A stretch of DNA of 64,000 bases from CAZBMJ01 sp964493205. GTDB lineage: Bacteria; Myxococcota; UBA727; JABDBI01. Made by a program: the position numbers and the translations under genes. Shown in pieces: positions 55,702-63,828 of the stretch (position 1 is the first letter of the stretch; every line of letters begins with the position of its first letter). The notes under the pieces were generated by a model that was not told where the DNA came from, searched no databases, and saw nothing but the letters and a program-made list of their open reading frames with translations. The stretch lies in the NCBI GenBank assembly GCA_964493205.1, contig CAZBMJ010000004.1:1-64000 (forward strand). The letters are read 5' to 3'.

Positions 55702-55872
55702 TTACTTAAGTTTTACTTCTTTAAATTCTACATGCTGACGAGCTTTTGGATCATATTTTTTTAATACAAGTTTCTCTTTTGAGGTTTTTTTATTTTTTTG
55801 AGTAACATAAAAATAACCATTTTTTAAACTAGATTCCATTTTAACTGTTTCGCGACTGCCTTTTTTGGCCAT
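55702..55872 (-). CDS. rpmG: Large ribosomal subunit protein bL33
   Basis: A 56-residue basic protein: MAKKGSRETVKMESSL, KNGYFYVTQKNKKTSKEKL, VLKKYDPKARQHVEFKEVK. This is the standard bL33 fold, with the KNGYFYVT-x-KNK and LxLKKYDPxxRxHVxFKE signatures. It is the Cys-free (zinc-independent) form. GAGG precedes the ATG at a good distance. It lies between tRNA-Lys and lpd rather than next to secE-nusG or rpmB, its common neighbours. Confidence 0.95.
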   Translation of the reverse strand: MAKKGSRETVKMESSLKNGYFYVTQKNKKTSKEKLVLKKYDPKARQHVEFKEVKLK

Positions 55873-55906
55873 AATAACCTCTTTTTTATTCTACTATAAC
55901 ATTTAT

Positions 55907-55982
55907 TGGTGGGCCCGGAGGGAATCGAACCTTCAACCGCCGGATTAAGAGTCCATTGCTCTACCAATTGAGCTACGAGCCC
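55907..55982 (-). tRNA. tRNA-Lys (CTT)
   Basis: The minus strand folds as a complete cloverleaf of 76 nt including encoded CCA: acceptor GGGCTCG/CGGGCCC, D arm GCTC...GAGC, anticodon loop CTCTTAA (anticodon CTT, reading AAG), T loop TTCGATT. Two mismatches are visible: A27-G43 at the top of the anticodon stem and A51-C63 in the T stem. It lies 34 bases upstream of rpmG. Confidence 0.93.
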
Positions 55983-56025
55983 TTTAAAAACATCTTTTTA
56001 TGGCTAATGAAAAGATAGATAACTG

Positions 56026-57459
56026 TCAATGAGGGCCGATTACATCCCTCATATGCAGTAAATCCTCAAAAGAAATAAGATGACTAAAAAAATTTTCAGC
56101 TTTGATATTGCTAGATAATTCGCCCTCATATATCAATACAGGACGCACTGATGTTGTTTTTGGAATTTTTATCTTGTGAATTTTTTCTTTAACCTCATCA
56201 ATCACACTCAATGGAATTTGTTTACGAAACTTAATTTCACAGATATACAACGTGTGACGTGTTTGAATTAACAGATCAATTTGGCATGCTTGCGTTCTTT
56301 GGGTGTTATGTTGAAAGTAAGGTGATATACTTAGAACAGAGCTGGGTGAGATTTGCAACAGCCGTTGGAGAGCGTTTAAATTGCTTAAAACTAGGTTTTC
56401 AAATTGCAAACCTATAATGCTTAACCATCCAGGTAGCTCCTCTAAGTGTAGATCGCGGTAAACACCCTGCTCAATCAATTGCTTTTTTGGCTCAATATAA
56501 TTGAGATAAAAACGAAGATAATTGTCTTTAAGACGGTATTTATAAAGTTTGGCTCTTTTGACAGTTCCGTTGTATACATAGTCTCGAGCAAGGAAACCTG
56601 ACTGTTGCAATGTAGTAAGCATCTTACTAAATCCTCCTGTTTGGGTAACAGCAAGCCTTTTACAGATTTCTGTTTGTTCAAGAGCGCTATGTGATAAAAC
56701 TTGGACAATCCTTTTATAATCGTTTGCACGACGAGAAAACATATCCACAAAAATTTTATCAAACTCCTCTACTAAAATTCCGCCCTTGCTAAAACACATT
56801 CTCTTAATATTTTGTTCAGCAGTTTGTTCTGGCTGAATTTCTTCCAAATATCTGGGAATTCCACCTGTTACACATAATATTTTGAATTTTTCATAAGATG
56901 AAACCATTCTATTTCCCCAAAACTTATTAGCATCATAAAGGGGCATTTCCTCCAAATTTATAGTTAAGGAGACCCTCCCCATGAATCCTTTGTCATTGAG
57001 AATATTATCCTGTATCCATGAAGATACAGAACCACAAAGAACAAGAATCAATTCGTGGTTCTTTTTGAATTTTGTATCCCAGACTCCCTTTAGTTTTGCA
57101 GGAAAATCTTGATCTCGACCTGCCATCCAAGATATTTCATCTAGAAAAATAATAACGCGCCCACTAGATGTCAGTCCGGCTAATGTGGTAAAAGCATGAT
57201 TCCAATTCTCAAATTTCATTGCAGGTATATTGAATCTAAGACCCATCAGTTCGCCAAAGTGAGCAAGTTGATCCTGGTTAGTGAGCTCTTCCCTAGGGGC
57301 TAAACCATAAAATTCAATAAAACGAGTACGTTCGCCAAAATACTCAATTAACGTGCTTTTTCCAATACGGCGGCGGCCGCAGCATACAATTATGCCTGCA
57401 ACCTTTCGTTTTTTAAACTCTTTTAGCTGAGCTAATTCCTCTTCACGGCCAATAAACAT
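56026..57459 (-). CDS. AAA ATPase with DUF234-type nuclease-like domain
   Basis: A 477-residue protein: FIGREEELAQLKEF start, Walker A CGRRRIGKSTLIEYFG, Walker B VIIFLDEISWMAG, sensor region LILVLCGSVSSWI, a winged-helix middle (TEICKRLAVTQTGGFSKMLTTL), and a C-terminal domain with CQIDLLIQTRHTLYICEIKF, whose D...ExK arrangement matches the PD-(D/E)xK nuclease fold. These archaeal-type ATPase/DUF234 proteins are widespread and functionally undefined. The ATG at 57459 with GAGGA upstream is preferred over a frame opening at 57501. It faces the AAA_14 genes at 57647 and 58898 across 190 bases. Confidence 0.85.
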   Translation of the reverse strand: MFIGREEELAQLKEFKKRKVAGIIVCCGRRRIGKSTLIEYFGERTRFIEFYGLAPREELTNQDQLAHFGELMGLRFNIPAMKFENWNHAFTTLAGLTSSGRVIIFLDEISWMAGRDQDFPAKLKGVWDTKFKKNHELILVLCGSVSSWIQDNILNDKGFMGRVSLTINLEEMPLYDANKFWGNRMVSSYEKFKILCVTGGIPRYLEEIQPEQTAEQNIKRMCFSKGGILVEEFDKIFVDMFSRRANDYKRIVQVLSHSALEQTEICKRLAVTQTGGFSKMLTTLQQSGFLARDYVYNGTVKRAKLYKYRLKDNYLRFYLNYIEPKKQLIEQGVYRDLHLEELPGWLSIIGLQFENLVLSNLNALQRLLQISPSSVLSISPYFQHNTQRTQACQIDLLIQTRHTLYICEIKFRKQIPLSVIDEVKEKIHKIKIPKTTSVRPVLIYEGELSSNIKAENFFSHLISFEDLLHMRDVIGPH

Positions 57460-57590
57460 TTTGTTAAATCCTCTTGATTTATTTTGACTTAAAAATAACA
57501 TATTGATTATTTCTAGTCAATTTTTTCCATGAAAATAAGAACTTGAAAATGACAAAAAGCTTCTCCATTAGCGAGTGTTTAAAAAAAATT

Positions 57591-57654
57591 GGCGTACAAA
57601 TTCTTTACTTTTACATGAAAATGGCGTACAAATTCACTAATAACACATGAAAAT
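57591..57654 (+). repeat. 32 bp tandem repeat carrying a duplicated start site
   Basis: Two 32 bp units, each GGCGTACAAATTC... ending ACATGAAAAT, then a partial third. Each unit carries an ATG-AAA-ATG-GC start. The ATG in unit 2 (57647) opens the ATPase gene. The ATG in unit 1 (57615) opens an 11-codon frame that ends TGA at 57648-57650, giving an ATGA overlap with the real start. Confidence 0.8.
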
Positions 57655-58834
57655 GGCGCAAATTATGATACCAAGATTACTTAGCCTACCAAAAAATCGT
57701 AATATTTTGCTTTTTGGGGCACGAGGAACAGGCAAAAGCACTCTTTTGCGATCTATTTTTAAAGAATCAAGCACTTATTGGATTAATTTACTTGATCCAC
57801 AAGATGAAGAAAAATTTGCTCTTAGACCTCATGAATTAATAGCTATCGTTAAAGCACTACCAAACACTATCACTCATATAGTTATTGATGAAATACAAAA
57901 AATACCCAAACTATTAAATGTGGTGCACTTACTTATTGAAAGCACTGATAAAAAATTTGTTTTAACGGGCTCTAGTGCCAGAAAATTAAAAAGAGGGGGA
58001 GCTAATTTGCTTGCAGGTAGGGCTTTTGTTTATAACCTATTTCCTTTTAGTTTTATGGAAATACCAGAAAATTTTGATTTAACCAAACAAATGCGCTTTG
58101 GTTCATTGCCTCAAATAGTTAATTTTAATGAAGAAAAAGATCTAACAAATTATCTTATAAGTTATGCTAACACTTATTTGAAAGAAGAAATTTTAGAAGA
58201 ACAACTACTTAAAAATTTAGCTCCTTTTCGACGTTTTTTAGAAGTTGCCGCTCAATCAAACGGCAAAATAATTAATTATAGCAAAATAGCCAGAGATACT
58301 GGCACTAGTGACCTAAGTATAAAAGAGTATTTTTCTATTTTAGAAGACACTTTAATTGGGTTTTTATTAGAACCTTTTCATAGCTCTTTTAGAAAAAGAT
58401 TAAGCCAAAAACCTAAGTTTTATTTTTTTGATACGGGCATAGCTCGCAGCTTATCAAGACAGCTTTCATCTGAATTAACTCCACAAACTAGTGCTTTTGG
58501 TGAAGTATTTGAGCATTTAGTTATTCTAGAAGCCATGAGGCTTATAAGTTATTTTTGCCCTGAATATAAAGCTTCTTATATAAGAACTAAAGATGATGCA
58601 AAGATAGACTTAATAATAGAAAGACCAAATAAACCTTTATTATGCATAGAAATTAAAAGTAATTCTAATGTATTAGAAGCTGATTTATCTAAATTTGCTA
58701 AAATAACTAAAGACTTAAACTGCGAAGCCGTCTGCTTATCCAATGATAAAGTGGCCAAAATTTATGGAAATATTAAAGTCATGCCCTGGCAGCAAGGCTT
58801 AAAAGAGCTTTTATGTTGGCAATTATCATGCTAA
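57647..58834 (+). CDS. AAA_14/DUF4143-type ATPase
   Basis: A 395-residue protein: IPRLLSLPKNRNILLFGARGTGKSTLL (Walker A), HIVIDEIQKIPKLLNVVHLLIES (Walker B), FVLTGSSARKLKRGGANLLAGRA (sensor), then the DUF4143 domain with KIDLIIERPNKPLLCIEIKS, a PD-(D/E)xK-like D...ExK core. This family is common in host-associated and mobile-gene-rich bacteria, with no settled function. No Shine-Dalgarno; initiation may be coupled to an 11-codon upstream frame in the tandem repeat at 57591. A paralogue follows at 58898. Confidence 0.88.
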   Translation: MKMAQIMIPRLLSLPKNRNILLFGARGTGKSTLLRSIFKESSTYWINLLDPQDEEKFALRPHELIAIVKALPNTITHIVIDEIQKIPKLLNVVHLLIESTDKKFVLTGSSARKLKRGGANLLAGRAFVYNLFPFSFMEIPENFDLTKQMRFGSLPQIVNFNEEKDLTNYLISYANTYLKEEILEEQLLKNLAPFRRFLEVAAQSNGKIINYSKIARDTGTSDLSIKEYFSILEDTLIGFLLEPFHSSFRKRLSQKPKFYFFDTGIARSLSRQLSSELTPQTSAFGEVFEHLVILEAMRLISYFCPEYKASYIRTKDDAKIDLIIERPNKPLLCIEIKSNSNVLEADLSKFAKITKDLNCEAVCLSNDKVAKIYGNIKVMPWQQGLKELLCWQLSC

Positions 58835-58887
58835 ATGCTATCATAGTTGGCAATTATCATGCTAAACGCCAATAGAGTTGGCAATTA
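58815..58887 (+). repeat. 31 bp tandem repeat between the paralogues
   Basis: Two 31 bp units starting GTTGGCAATTATCATGCTAAA at 58815 and 58846, then GTTGGCAATTA at 58877. The first unit encodes the last residues and stop of the upstream ATPase; the last lies just before the ribosome-binding site of the next. Confidence 0.85.
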
Positions 58888-58897
58888 GAGGCATATT

Positions 58898-60058
58898 TTG
58901 AACTATATTCAACGAATTCTTGATCTTAGTACGTTACTCAATTCTCGATCAGTACTTTTGCTTGGACCAAGGCAATCAGGAAAATCAACATATATAAAAC
59001 ATCAATTAAGTGTTCCCATAAGTGCGAGCTACAATTTGCTCAACCAAAGCACTTACCTGCAACTTTCTCATGATCAAACCAGAATTCGACAAGAAGTTTT
59101 AGGGAATAAATGGCAAGGTGGACTTATAGTTATTGATGAAATTCAAAAAATACCACAGCTTTTAGACGAAGTGCACTTGATGATAGAAGATTTACAAGTT
59201 CGATTTTTATTAACAGGTTCTAGTGCTCGCAAACTTAAAAGCAGCGATGTTAATCTCTTAGGCGGAAGAGCAAGGATGCGTAATTTACATCCGTTAGTTT
59301 ATAAAGAATTGGGCAATAATTTTGATCTTACTAAAGCTATGTATAATGGCCTATTGCCGCAACATTATTTTAGTGATTTAATTGATGATGATTTAGCTGC
59401 TTATATAGGCTTATATTTAAATGAAGAAATAAAAGCAGAAGGCTTATCTCGTAATATACCGGGTTTCGCTCGTTTTTTAGAAGTGGCCGCAACCTGTAAT
59501 ACACAAATGTTAAATTTTACTTCTGTAGCTTCAGATGCTCAAATAAGTCGTCAAACCATACAAAATTATTTTCAAATTCTTGTTGATACGTTGCTTGGGT
59601 TTTATTTGCCGCCTTTTGAAGAAACTCTAAAAAGAAAAACCACTCATACCAATAAATTTTATTTTTTTGATATGGGTATAGTGCGGGCTTTAAGAAGGCT
59701 TGGAGAAATAAGCAAACAATCAAACGATTTTGGAGGTTTTTTTGAGCATTTTATTTTTTTGGAACTAAAAGCTTATATTTCTTATAAAAAACCTCAATCA
59801 ATATTATCTTATTGGCAAAGTAAATCAGGCTTTGAAGTAGATTTTTTATTAGATAAAAAATTAGCTATTGAAGTGAAATCAAGCACTAATATTTCAGATA
59901 AACATTTACGTGGATTAAAAGCATTAGCACAAGAAAACATAATAAAAACAAGTATTATTGTATGTTTTGAAGAAAATAAAAGAAAAATTGGAGATATTTT
60001 AATCTATCCTTGGAAAGTATTTTTAGAAGAATTATGGAATGGTGATTTTGATTATTAG
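58898..60058 (+). CDS. AAA_14/DUF4143-type ATPase, paralogue
   Basis: A 386-residue paralogue of the preceding gene: ILDLSTLLNSRSVLLLGPRQSGKST (Walker A, GPRQSGKS), LIVIDEIQKIPQLLDEVHLMIED (Walker B), FLLTGSSARKLKSSDVNLLGGRARM, and C-terminal GFEVDFLLDKKLAIEVKSS (D...ExK). It starts with TTG at 58898, supported by GAGG at 58888-58891. Amino-acid similarity to the neighbour is obvious in the ATPase half and weaker after it, so the duplication is old. Followed by rplC after 99 bases. Confidence 0.88.
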   Translation: MNYIQRILDLSTLLNSRSVLLLGPRQSGKSTYIKHQLSVPISASYNLLNQSTYLQLSHDQTRIRQEVLGNKWQGGLIVIDEIQKIPQLLDEVHLMIEDLQVRFLLTGSSARKLKSSDVNLLGGRARMRNLHPLVYKELGNNFDLTKAMYNGLLPQHYFSDLIDDDLAAYIGLYLNEEIKAEGLSRNIPGFARFLEVAATCNTQMLNFTSVASDAQISRQTIQNYFQILVDTLLGFYLPPFEETLKRKTTHTNKFYFFDMGIVRALRRLGEISKQSNDFGGFFEHFIFLELKAYISYKKPQSILSYWQSKSGFEVDFLLDKKLAIEVKSSTNISDKHLRGLKALAQENIIKTSIIVCFEENKRKIGDILIYPWKVFLEELWNGDFDY

Positions 60059-60157
60059 ATACCCATTGTAATTCTTAAGATCTTTGCTAGTTAGCTTATT
60101 ACTATTTAAGTCCGCTGGCAGTTTTTAAAAAATTGCGAATGACTATGAGGAGATAAC

Positions 60158-60910
60158 ATGCAAAGTAAACATGGTATTTTAGCTACCAAAATTGGTATGA
60201 CACAGTTGTTCTTAGACGACGGTGTTTGTGTACCAGTTACTGTTTTGAAAGTTGAACAAAACATTGTACTAAAGAAAAAAACCGTAGAAAAAGATGGCTA
60301 TAACGCACTGCAATTAGCGTATGGTACTATTAGAGAAAAAAATCTTAATCGCCCAAAAAAAATGTTTTTTGCTAAACATGGCGTTGAAGGCAAAAGATTT
60401 GTACGTGAATTTAGAATCCCTAAAGATTCCTTAACAGCCCATGAAGAAGGTGCTGATGCTAATCTAGATTGGCTTAAGGAAGCTCTTTCACTGGATATTT
60501 CAGGTATTAGTAAAGGTAAAGGTTTTGCTGGGGTTATGAAAAGATATAACTTTAGAGGATTTACCAGAACCCGCGGTACTCACGAAACATTTAGAGGAGG
60601 CGGTTCTATTGGTCAGTGCGAAGACCCAGGTAAAGTTATGAAGGGCAAAAAAATGGCCGGACATATGGGTTCTGAACGAGTTACCGTAAAAAATATTCGC
60701 ATTATGCGCTTTATGGAACAAGAGGGAATTTTATGCGTAAGAGGCGGAATTCCTGGTGGAAAAGGTGCTTTAATAGAACTTAGATCTTCTAACCGCAAAC
60801 CTAAAGTTATTAAGGGTGTTGCTGGTCCAGTTGTTGATAAGGCTCTTAAAAACCCAATGAAAGCAGCAAAAGCTTCTGCTAAATCTAAAAAACCTTCAGG
60901 TAAAAAATAA
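60158..60910 (+). CDS. rplC: Large ribosomal subunit protein uL3
   Basis: Ribosomal protein near the peptidyl-transferase centre. LATKIGMTQLFLDDG start, then GISKGKGFAGVMKRYNFRG, THETFRGGGSIGQCEDPGKVMKGKKMAGHMGSERVTVKN and GGIPGGKGALIELR are core motifs; the Gln in GGSIGQ is the usual methylation site. At 250 residues it is longer than the E. coli protein (209), with a 40-residue basic Ala/Lys tail. It stands alone: rpsJ is not upstream and rplD is not downstream, which is unusual. GAGGAG precedes the ATG. Confidence 0.96.
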   Translation: MQSKHGILATKIGMTQLFLDDGVCVPVTVLKVEQNIVLKKKTVEKDGYNALQLAYGTIREKNLNRPKKMFFAKHGVEGKRFVREFRIPKDSLTAHEEGADANLDWLKEALSLDISGISKGKGFAGVMKRYNFRGFTRTRGTHETFRGGGSIGQCEDPGKVMKGKKMAGHMGSERVTVKNIRIMRFMEQEGILCVRGGIPGGKGALIELRSSNRKPKVIKGVAGPVVDKALKNPMKAAKASAKSKKPSGKK

Positions 60911-60929
60911 TATTTTTTAAAAGGTTTAA

Positions 60930-60967
60930 ATAATGGCAAGTTTGGTTTAACAAGCTTGCCATTATTC
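60930..60967 (+). terminator. Stem-loop after rplC
   Basis: AATAATGGCAAG (60930-60941) and CTTGCCATTATT (60956-60967) form a perfect 12 bp stem with a 14-base loop. No strong T run follows, so it may be a weak terminator or an RNA-stability element, but its place 20 bases after the stop codon fits termination. Confidence 0.6.
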
Positions 60968-61046
60968 GTATTATATATGTTTTATTGTATTATGTGAGTG
61001 TTAGTAATATATTTTTATTAGCAGGCACGATTAAAAGGAGTTTTAT

Positions 61047-61337
61047 ATGTCAAAAGACGACGCAATTGATCAAGTGACAGTAAACTGGGAAGAAAATGGC
61101 GAACTTAAAGTAAAAGAAGTAAAAAAGCATGTTTTATCCAAAGGTGCTTGGTCTACTATCATGTTTTTATACCAAGAATATGATGCTAAAATAAGTGATT
61201 TTCGTCCGCCCAAAATTACTATTCGTCGATACAGAAAACGTAATGACCAATATGTTTATCAATCAAAATTTAATATTTCTTCAGAAGCTCAAGGCTTAGA
61301 AATAGCAAAAGTAATTGAAGAATGGTACAAAAAATAA
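61047..61337 (+). CDS. Small conserved-looking protein
   Basis: A 96-residue cytoplasmic protein: acidic start, then KHVLSKGAWSTIMFLYQEYDAKISDFRPPKITIRRYRKRN, ending in ISSEAQGLEIAKVIEEWYK. The basic middle with KITIRRYRKRN suggests nucleic-acid contact (inference). The pattern 'LSKGAW-T-MF-Y-E' seems familiar from delta-proteobacterial hypothetical proteins, but I cannot name a family. AAAAGGAG lies before the ATG. It runs into the ABC-F gene after ten bases, so the two are likely co-transcribed. Confidence 0.7.
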   Translation: MSKDDAIDQVTVNWEENGELKVKEVKKHVLSKGAWSTIMFLYQEYDAKISDFRPPKITIRRYRKRNDQYVYQSKFNISSEAQGLEIAKVIEEWYKK

Positions 61338-61347
61338 GCGTTAAATT

Positions 61348-63243
61348 ATGTTAGAAATTAAAAACTTATCTATCGGTTTTTTAAAGAAAGATCTTTTTAG
61401 CAATGTAAGCTTACGATTTTTTGCTAAAGAAAAATATGGTTTAGTGGGTGCTAATGGCTGTGGCAAATCCACTTTACTAAAAATTTTAGCAAAAGAAATA
61501 GAAGCTGATGATGGTGAAGTAGAGATAGATCCCCTCTGTAGGCTCTTTCGCCTGGGGCAAGACTTCAGCATCAATGATGAAGAATCTATACTTGACGTTG
61601 CCATGAGCGGCAAAAAAGAAGCTTTTTTAGCTCTTAAAAAGAAAGAAGAAATTTTGGCAGGCGATGCTCAAAAAGCTTTTGAATTAGCAGCACTAGAAGA
61701 AAAAATTGCTTCTTTGGATGGCTATAGATTAAAAGCTTTAGCGCAAGAAATACTAGAAGGTTTAGGCATCGCTACTATACTCCATAATAATCCTATTAAA
61801 GTTTTATCAGGTGGTTACAAATGGCGTGTTTTTTTAGCACAAGTTTTAATTAACCAACCAGATATTTTATTACTTGACGAGCCTACCAATCATTTGGATA
61901 TTATTTCCATACATTGGCTAGAAAATTTTTTATCTAATTACGCTGGCATAATAATCTTAGTTTCCCACGATAAAAGATTTATGGATAACGTGGCCACCTG
62001 TATACTAGACATTGATTTTCGCACTATTACTCAGTATAAAGGTAATTTTTCTCATTTTGAAAAAGCGCGAGCAGAATTTTTATTACGAAAAGAAAAAGAA
62101 ATTTTAAGCCAGCAAAAAGAAATAGAAAAAAAACAAGACTTTGTGGAACGTTTTAGAGCAAAAGCTTCAAAAGCAAGACAAGCTCAAAGCAGACTTAAAC
62201 AAATAGAAAAAATTGTTATACAAGAACCTATAAGAACTACTCGTATTAGTCCAAAATTTAACTTTTTAATTGACACCCCAGGCTCAAAGCTAATTCTAGA
62301 AGTAAAAAACTTACATAAATCCTACGGCGATAAAAAAGTTATTTCGGATGTGTCGTTCTTTGTTCAACAAAAAGAAAAAATCGCTATTATCGGTGCTAAT
62401 GGCACAGGTAAATCAACACTCATCAAAGCCCTAGCCCTAGAATTTAGCGAGTGCAATAAGTCAGTAAAATGGGGAGCTGGTGTCAGTTTAGGCTATTTTG
62501 CGCAAGATTGTGGCAGTATAATAAAACATACAGACAAAAGTGTCCTTGAATGGTTATGGCAATTTTGTGGCGATAAGCCCCAAAGCTTTGTGCAAGGCTA
62601 TTTAGGCAAAATGCTTTTTAGCAAAGATGACGTTAGTAAAAGTACTAAAAGCCTAAGCGGAGGCGAGCTTTCTCGGCTTTATTTTGCTTATTTAATGATG
62701 CTTAAACCCAATGTTTTATTGCTTGATGAGCCCACTAACCATCTTGATTTAGAATCCATTGATGCTCTCACGCAAAGCTTAAAAGATTATGAAGGCACCG
62801 TTATTTTTGTCTCTCACGATAGATTTTTTATTTCTAATTTGGCTAAGAGAATTATTGAAGTAAAACCACAAAATATGCAAGATTACCTAGGTAGTTACGA
62901 TGATTTTATTATTTATAACCAAAAAGATTATCTCGACGCAAAAAGCCAAATTAATAGTAATAAAGAAAAAAATTTAAATAAAAGCAATGCCAATACCTAT
63001 GAAGAACAAAAACAAAAAAAATCTCTTATACAAAAATTAAATAAAGATTTACAAACTACCATAGATAAAATAAATCTTTATGAAGAAGAAATAAATACTA
63101 TTGATAAAAGATTTAGTAACGAAACTGATTATAGTAAATTTAAAGACTTACATGACCAAAAAGAACAAATAAAATTAAATATTGATACCTGCCTAAAAAA
63201 ATGGGAAGAAATTGAAGCTAGCCTTAAAGAATTAGAAAATTAG
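61348..63243 (+). CDS. ABC-F family ATPase
   Basis: Two ABC cassettes without membrane segments: first Walker A GANGCGKSTLL, signature LSGGYKWRVFLA, Walker B ILLLDEPTNHLDI; second GANGTGKSTLI, LSGGELSRLYFA, VLLLDEPTNHLDLES. The interdomain arm FRAKASKARQAQSRLKQIEKI is the ABC-F hallmark. The C-terminal coiled coil (about 550-631) is as in Uup. ABC-F proteins act on ribosomes or on transposition frequency (Uup); this length and tail favour a Uup-like role, which is inference. Confidence 0.93.
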   Translation: MLEIKNLSIGFLKKDLFSNVSLRFFAKEKYGLVGANGCGKSTLLKILAKEIEADDGEVEIDPLCRLFRLGQDFSINDEESILDVAMSGKKEAFLALKKKEEILAGDAQKAFELAALEEKIASLDGYRLKALAQEILEGLGIATILHNNPIKVLSGGYKWRVFLAQVLINQPDILLLDEPTNHLDIISIHWLENFLSNYAGIIILVSHDKRFMDNVATCILDIDFRTITQYKGNFSHFEKARAEFLLRKEKEILSQQKEIEKKQDFVERFRAKASKARQAQSRLKQIEKIVIQEPIRTTRISPKFNFLIDTPGSKLILEVKNLHKSYGDKKVISDVSFFVQQKEKIAIIGANGTGKSTLIKALALEFSECNKSVKWGAGVSLGYFAQDCGSIIKHTDKSVLEWLWQFCGDKPQSFVQGYLGKMLFSKDDVSKSTKSLSGGELSRLYFAYLMMLKPNVLLLDEPTNHLDLESIDALTQSLKDYEGTVIFVSHDRFFISNLAKRIIEVKPQNMQDYLGSYDDFIIYNQKDYLDAKSQINSNKEKNLNKSNANTYEEQKQKKSLIQKLNKDLQTTIDKINLYEEEINTIDKRFSNETDYSKFKDLHDQKEQIKLNIDTCLKKWEEIEASLKELEN

Positions 63244-63252
63244 GCATATTAA

Positions 63253-63337
63253 CCTGAGTTTTGGATAAGCGGAGGTGTTCGAATTCTGTTTTCAGCCCGT
63301 TTCTACGTGCCCTGACTCGTTCAGGGCATCCAGAAAA
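63253..63337 (+). repeat. Left terminal inverted repeat (85 bp)
   Basis: Perfect reverse complement of 63681-63765. Contains the hairpin GCCCTGA...TCAGGGC and the core TCTACGTGCCCTGAC, which recurs with one change at 11514-11541. A TATAAT at 63353-63358 lies just inside it and may drive the nuclease gene. Confidence 0.93.
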
Positions 63338-63385
63338 TTAAACTTTCCAATTTATAATATAATCAAATTATTTCAAGGAAATACC

Positions 63386-63673
63386 ATGAAATCAGCTTAT
63401 GTTTATATTTTGGCTAGTCAACGAAATGGGACATTATACGTAGGTTCTACGACAGATCTTATAAAAAGAGTCTGGGAGCATAGGAACAAAATAATACATA
63501 GCTTTACAAAAAAATATAACGTACATATGCTTGTTTATTATGAGGTTCATGAGTTATACGTTGAGGCAGCCAAACGAGAAAAGTGTTTTAAAACTTGGTG
63601 TAGAAAATGGAAACTAAATTTAATTGAAGAGTTTAATCCAACGTGGCGAGATTTATATAAGGAACTTTGTTGA
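63386..63673 (+). CDS. GIY-YIG family nuclease
   Basis: A 95-residue single-domain GIY-YIG endonuclease of the UPF0213 size class. YVYILASQRNGTLYVGST gives the 'GIY' (VYI) and 'YIG' (YVG) strands, DLIKRVWEHRNK the catalytic Arg helix, and VEAAKREKCFKTWCRKWKLNLIEEFN the helix with the metal-binding Glu. The catalytic set looks complete. AAGGA precedes the ATG at 63386. The same frame is open upstream through the left inverted repeat to a TTG at 63275 (residues such as PDSFRASRKLN), so a longer product is possible. It is the sole gene of the element at 63253-63765. Single-domain GIY-YIG proteins are common, but their role is mostly unknown. Confidence 0.9.
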   Translation: MKSAYVYILASQRNGTLYVGSTTDLIKRVWEHRNKIIHSFTKKYNVHMLVYYEVHELYVEAAKREKCFKTWCRKWKLNLIEEFNPTWRDLYKELC

Positions 63674-63680
63674 AAGAATT

Positions 63681-63765
63681 TTTTCTGGATGCCCTGAACG
63701 AGTCAGGGCACGTAGAAACGGGCTGAAAACAGAATTCGAACACCTCCGCTTATCCAAAACTCAGG
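63681..63765 (-). repeat. Right terminal inverted repeat (85 bp)
   Basis: Perfect reverse complement of the left end. It begins eight bases after the nuclease stop codon, so its hairpin could also end the transcript. Confidence 0.93.
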
Positions 63766-63828
63766 CATATTAAGGTTGTAATTCCCCCCCAAGCTTCAGA
63801 AAAGAAAACCTAGCAAAACCAGCTTTGC

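Larger units (their letters stand above)
63253..63765 (+). mobile_element. Putative 513 bp mobile element carrying only a GIY-YIG nuclease
   Basis: The element starts CCTGAG and ends CTCAGG. Its ends, 63253-63337 and 63681-63765, are perfect inverted repeats of 85 bp. The 8 bp CATATTAA stands directly outside both ends (63245-63252 and 63766-63773), as expected of a target-site duplication; removing one copy plus the element restores a continuous CATATTAAGG. Each end contains an inner hairpin (GCCCTGA-CTCGT-TCAGGGC). The only gene inside is the GIY-YIG nuclease at 63386-63673. No transposase, integrase or RNA-guided nuclease motif is seen. It could move by its own nuclease or be mobilised in trans. 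Confidence 0.85.

Noticed and set aside
57591..58887. 31-32 bp repeats as a CRISPR array
   Set aside because: Units are directly adjacent without spacers, only two to three copies, and no cas genes are present.
63253..63765. Group I intron carrying a homing endonuclease
   Set aside because: The element is intergenic, has perfect inverted ends and a target duplication, and lacks an interrupted host gene.
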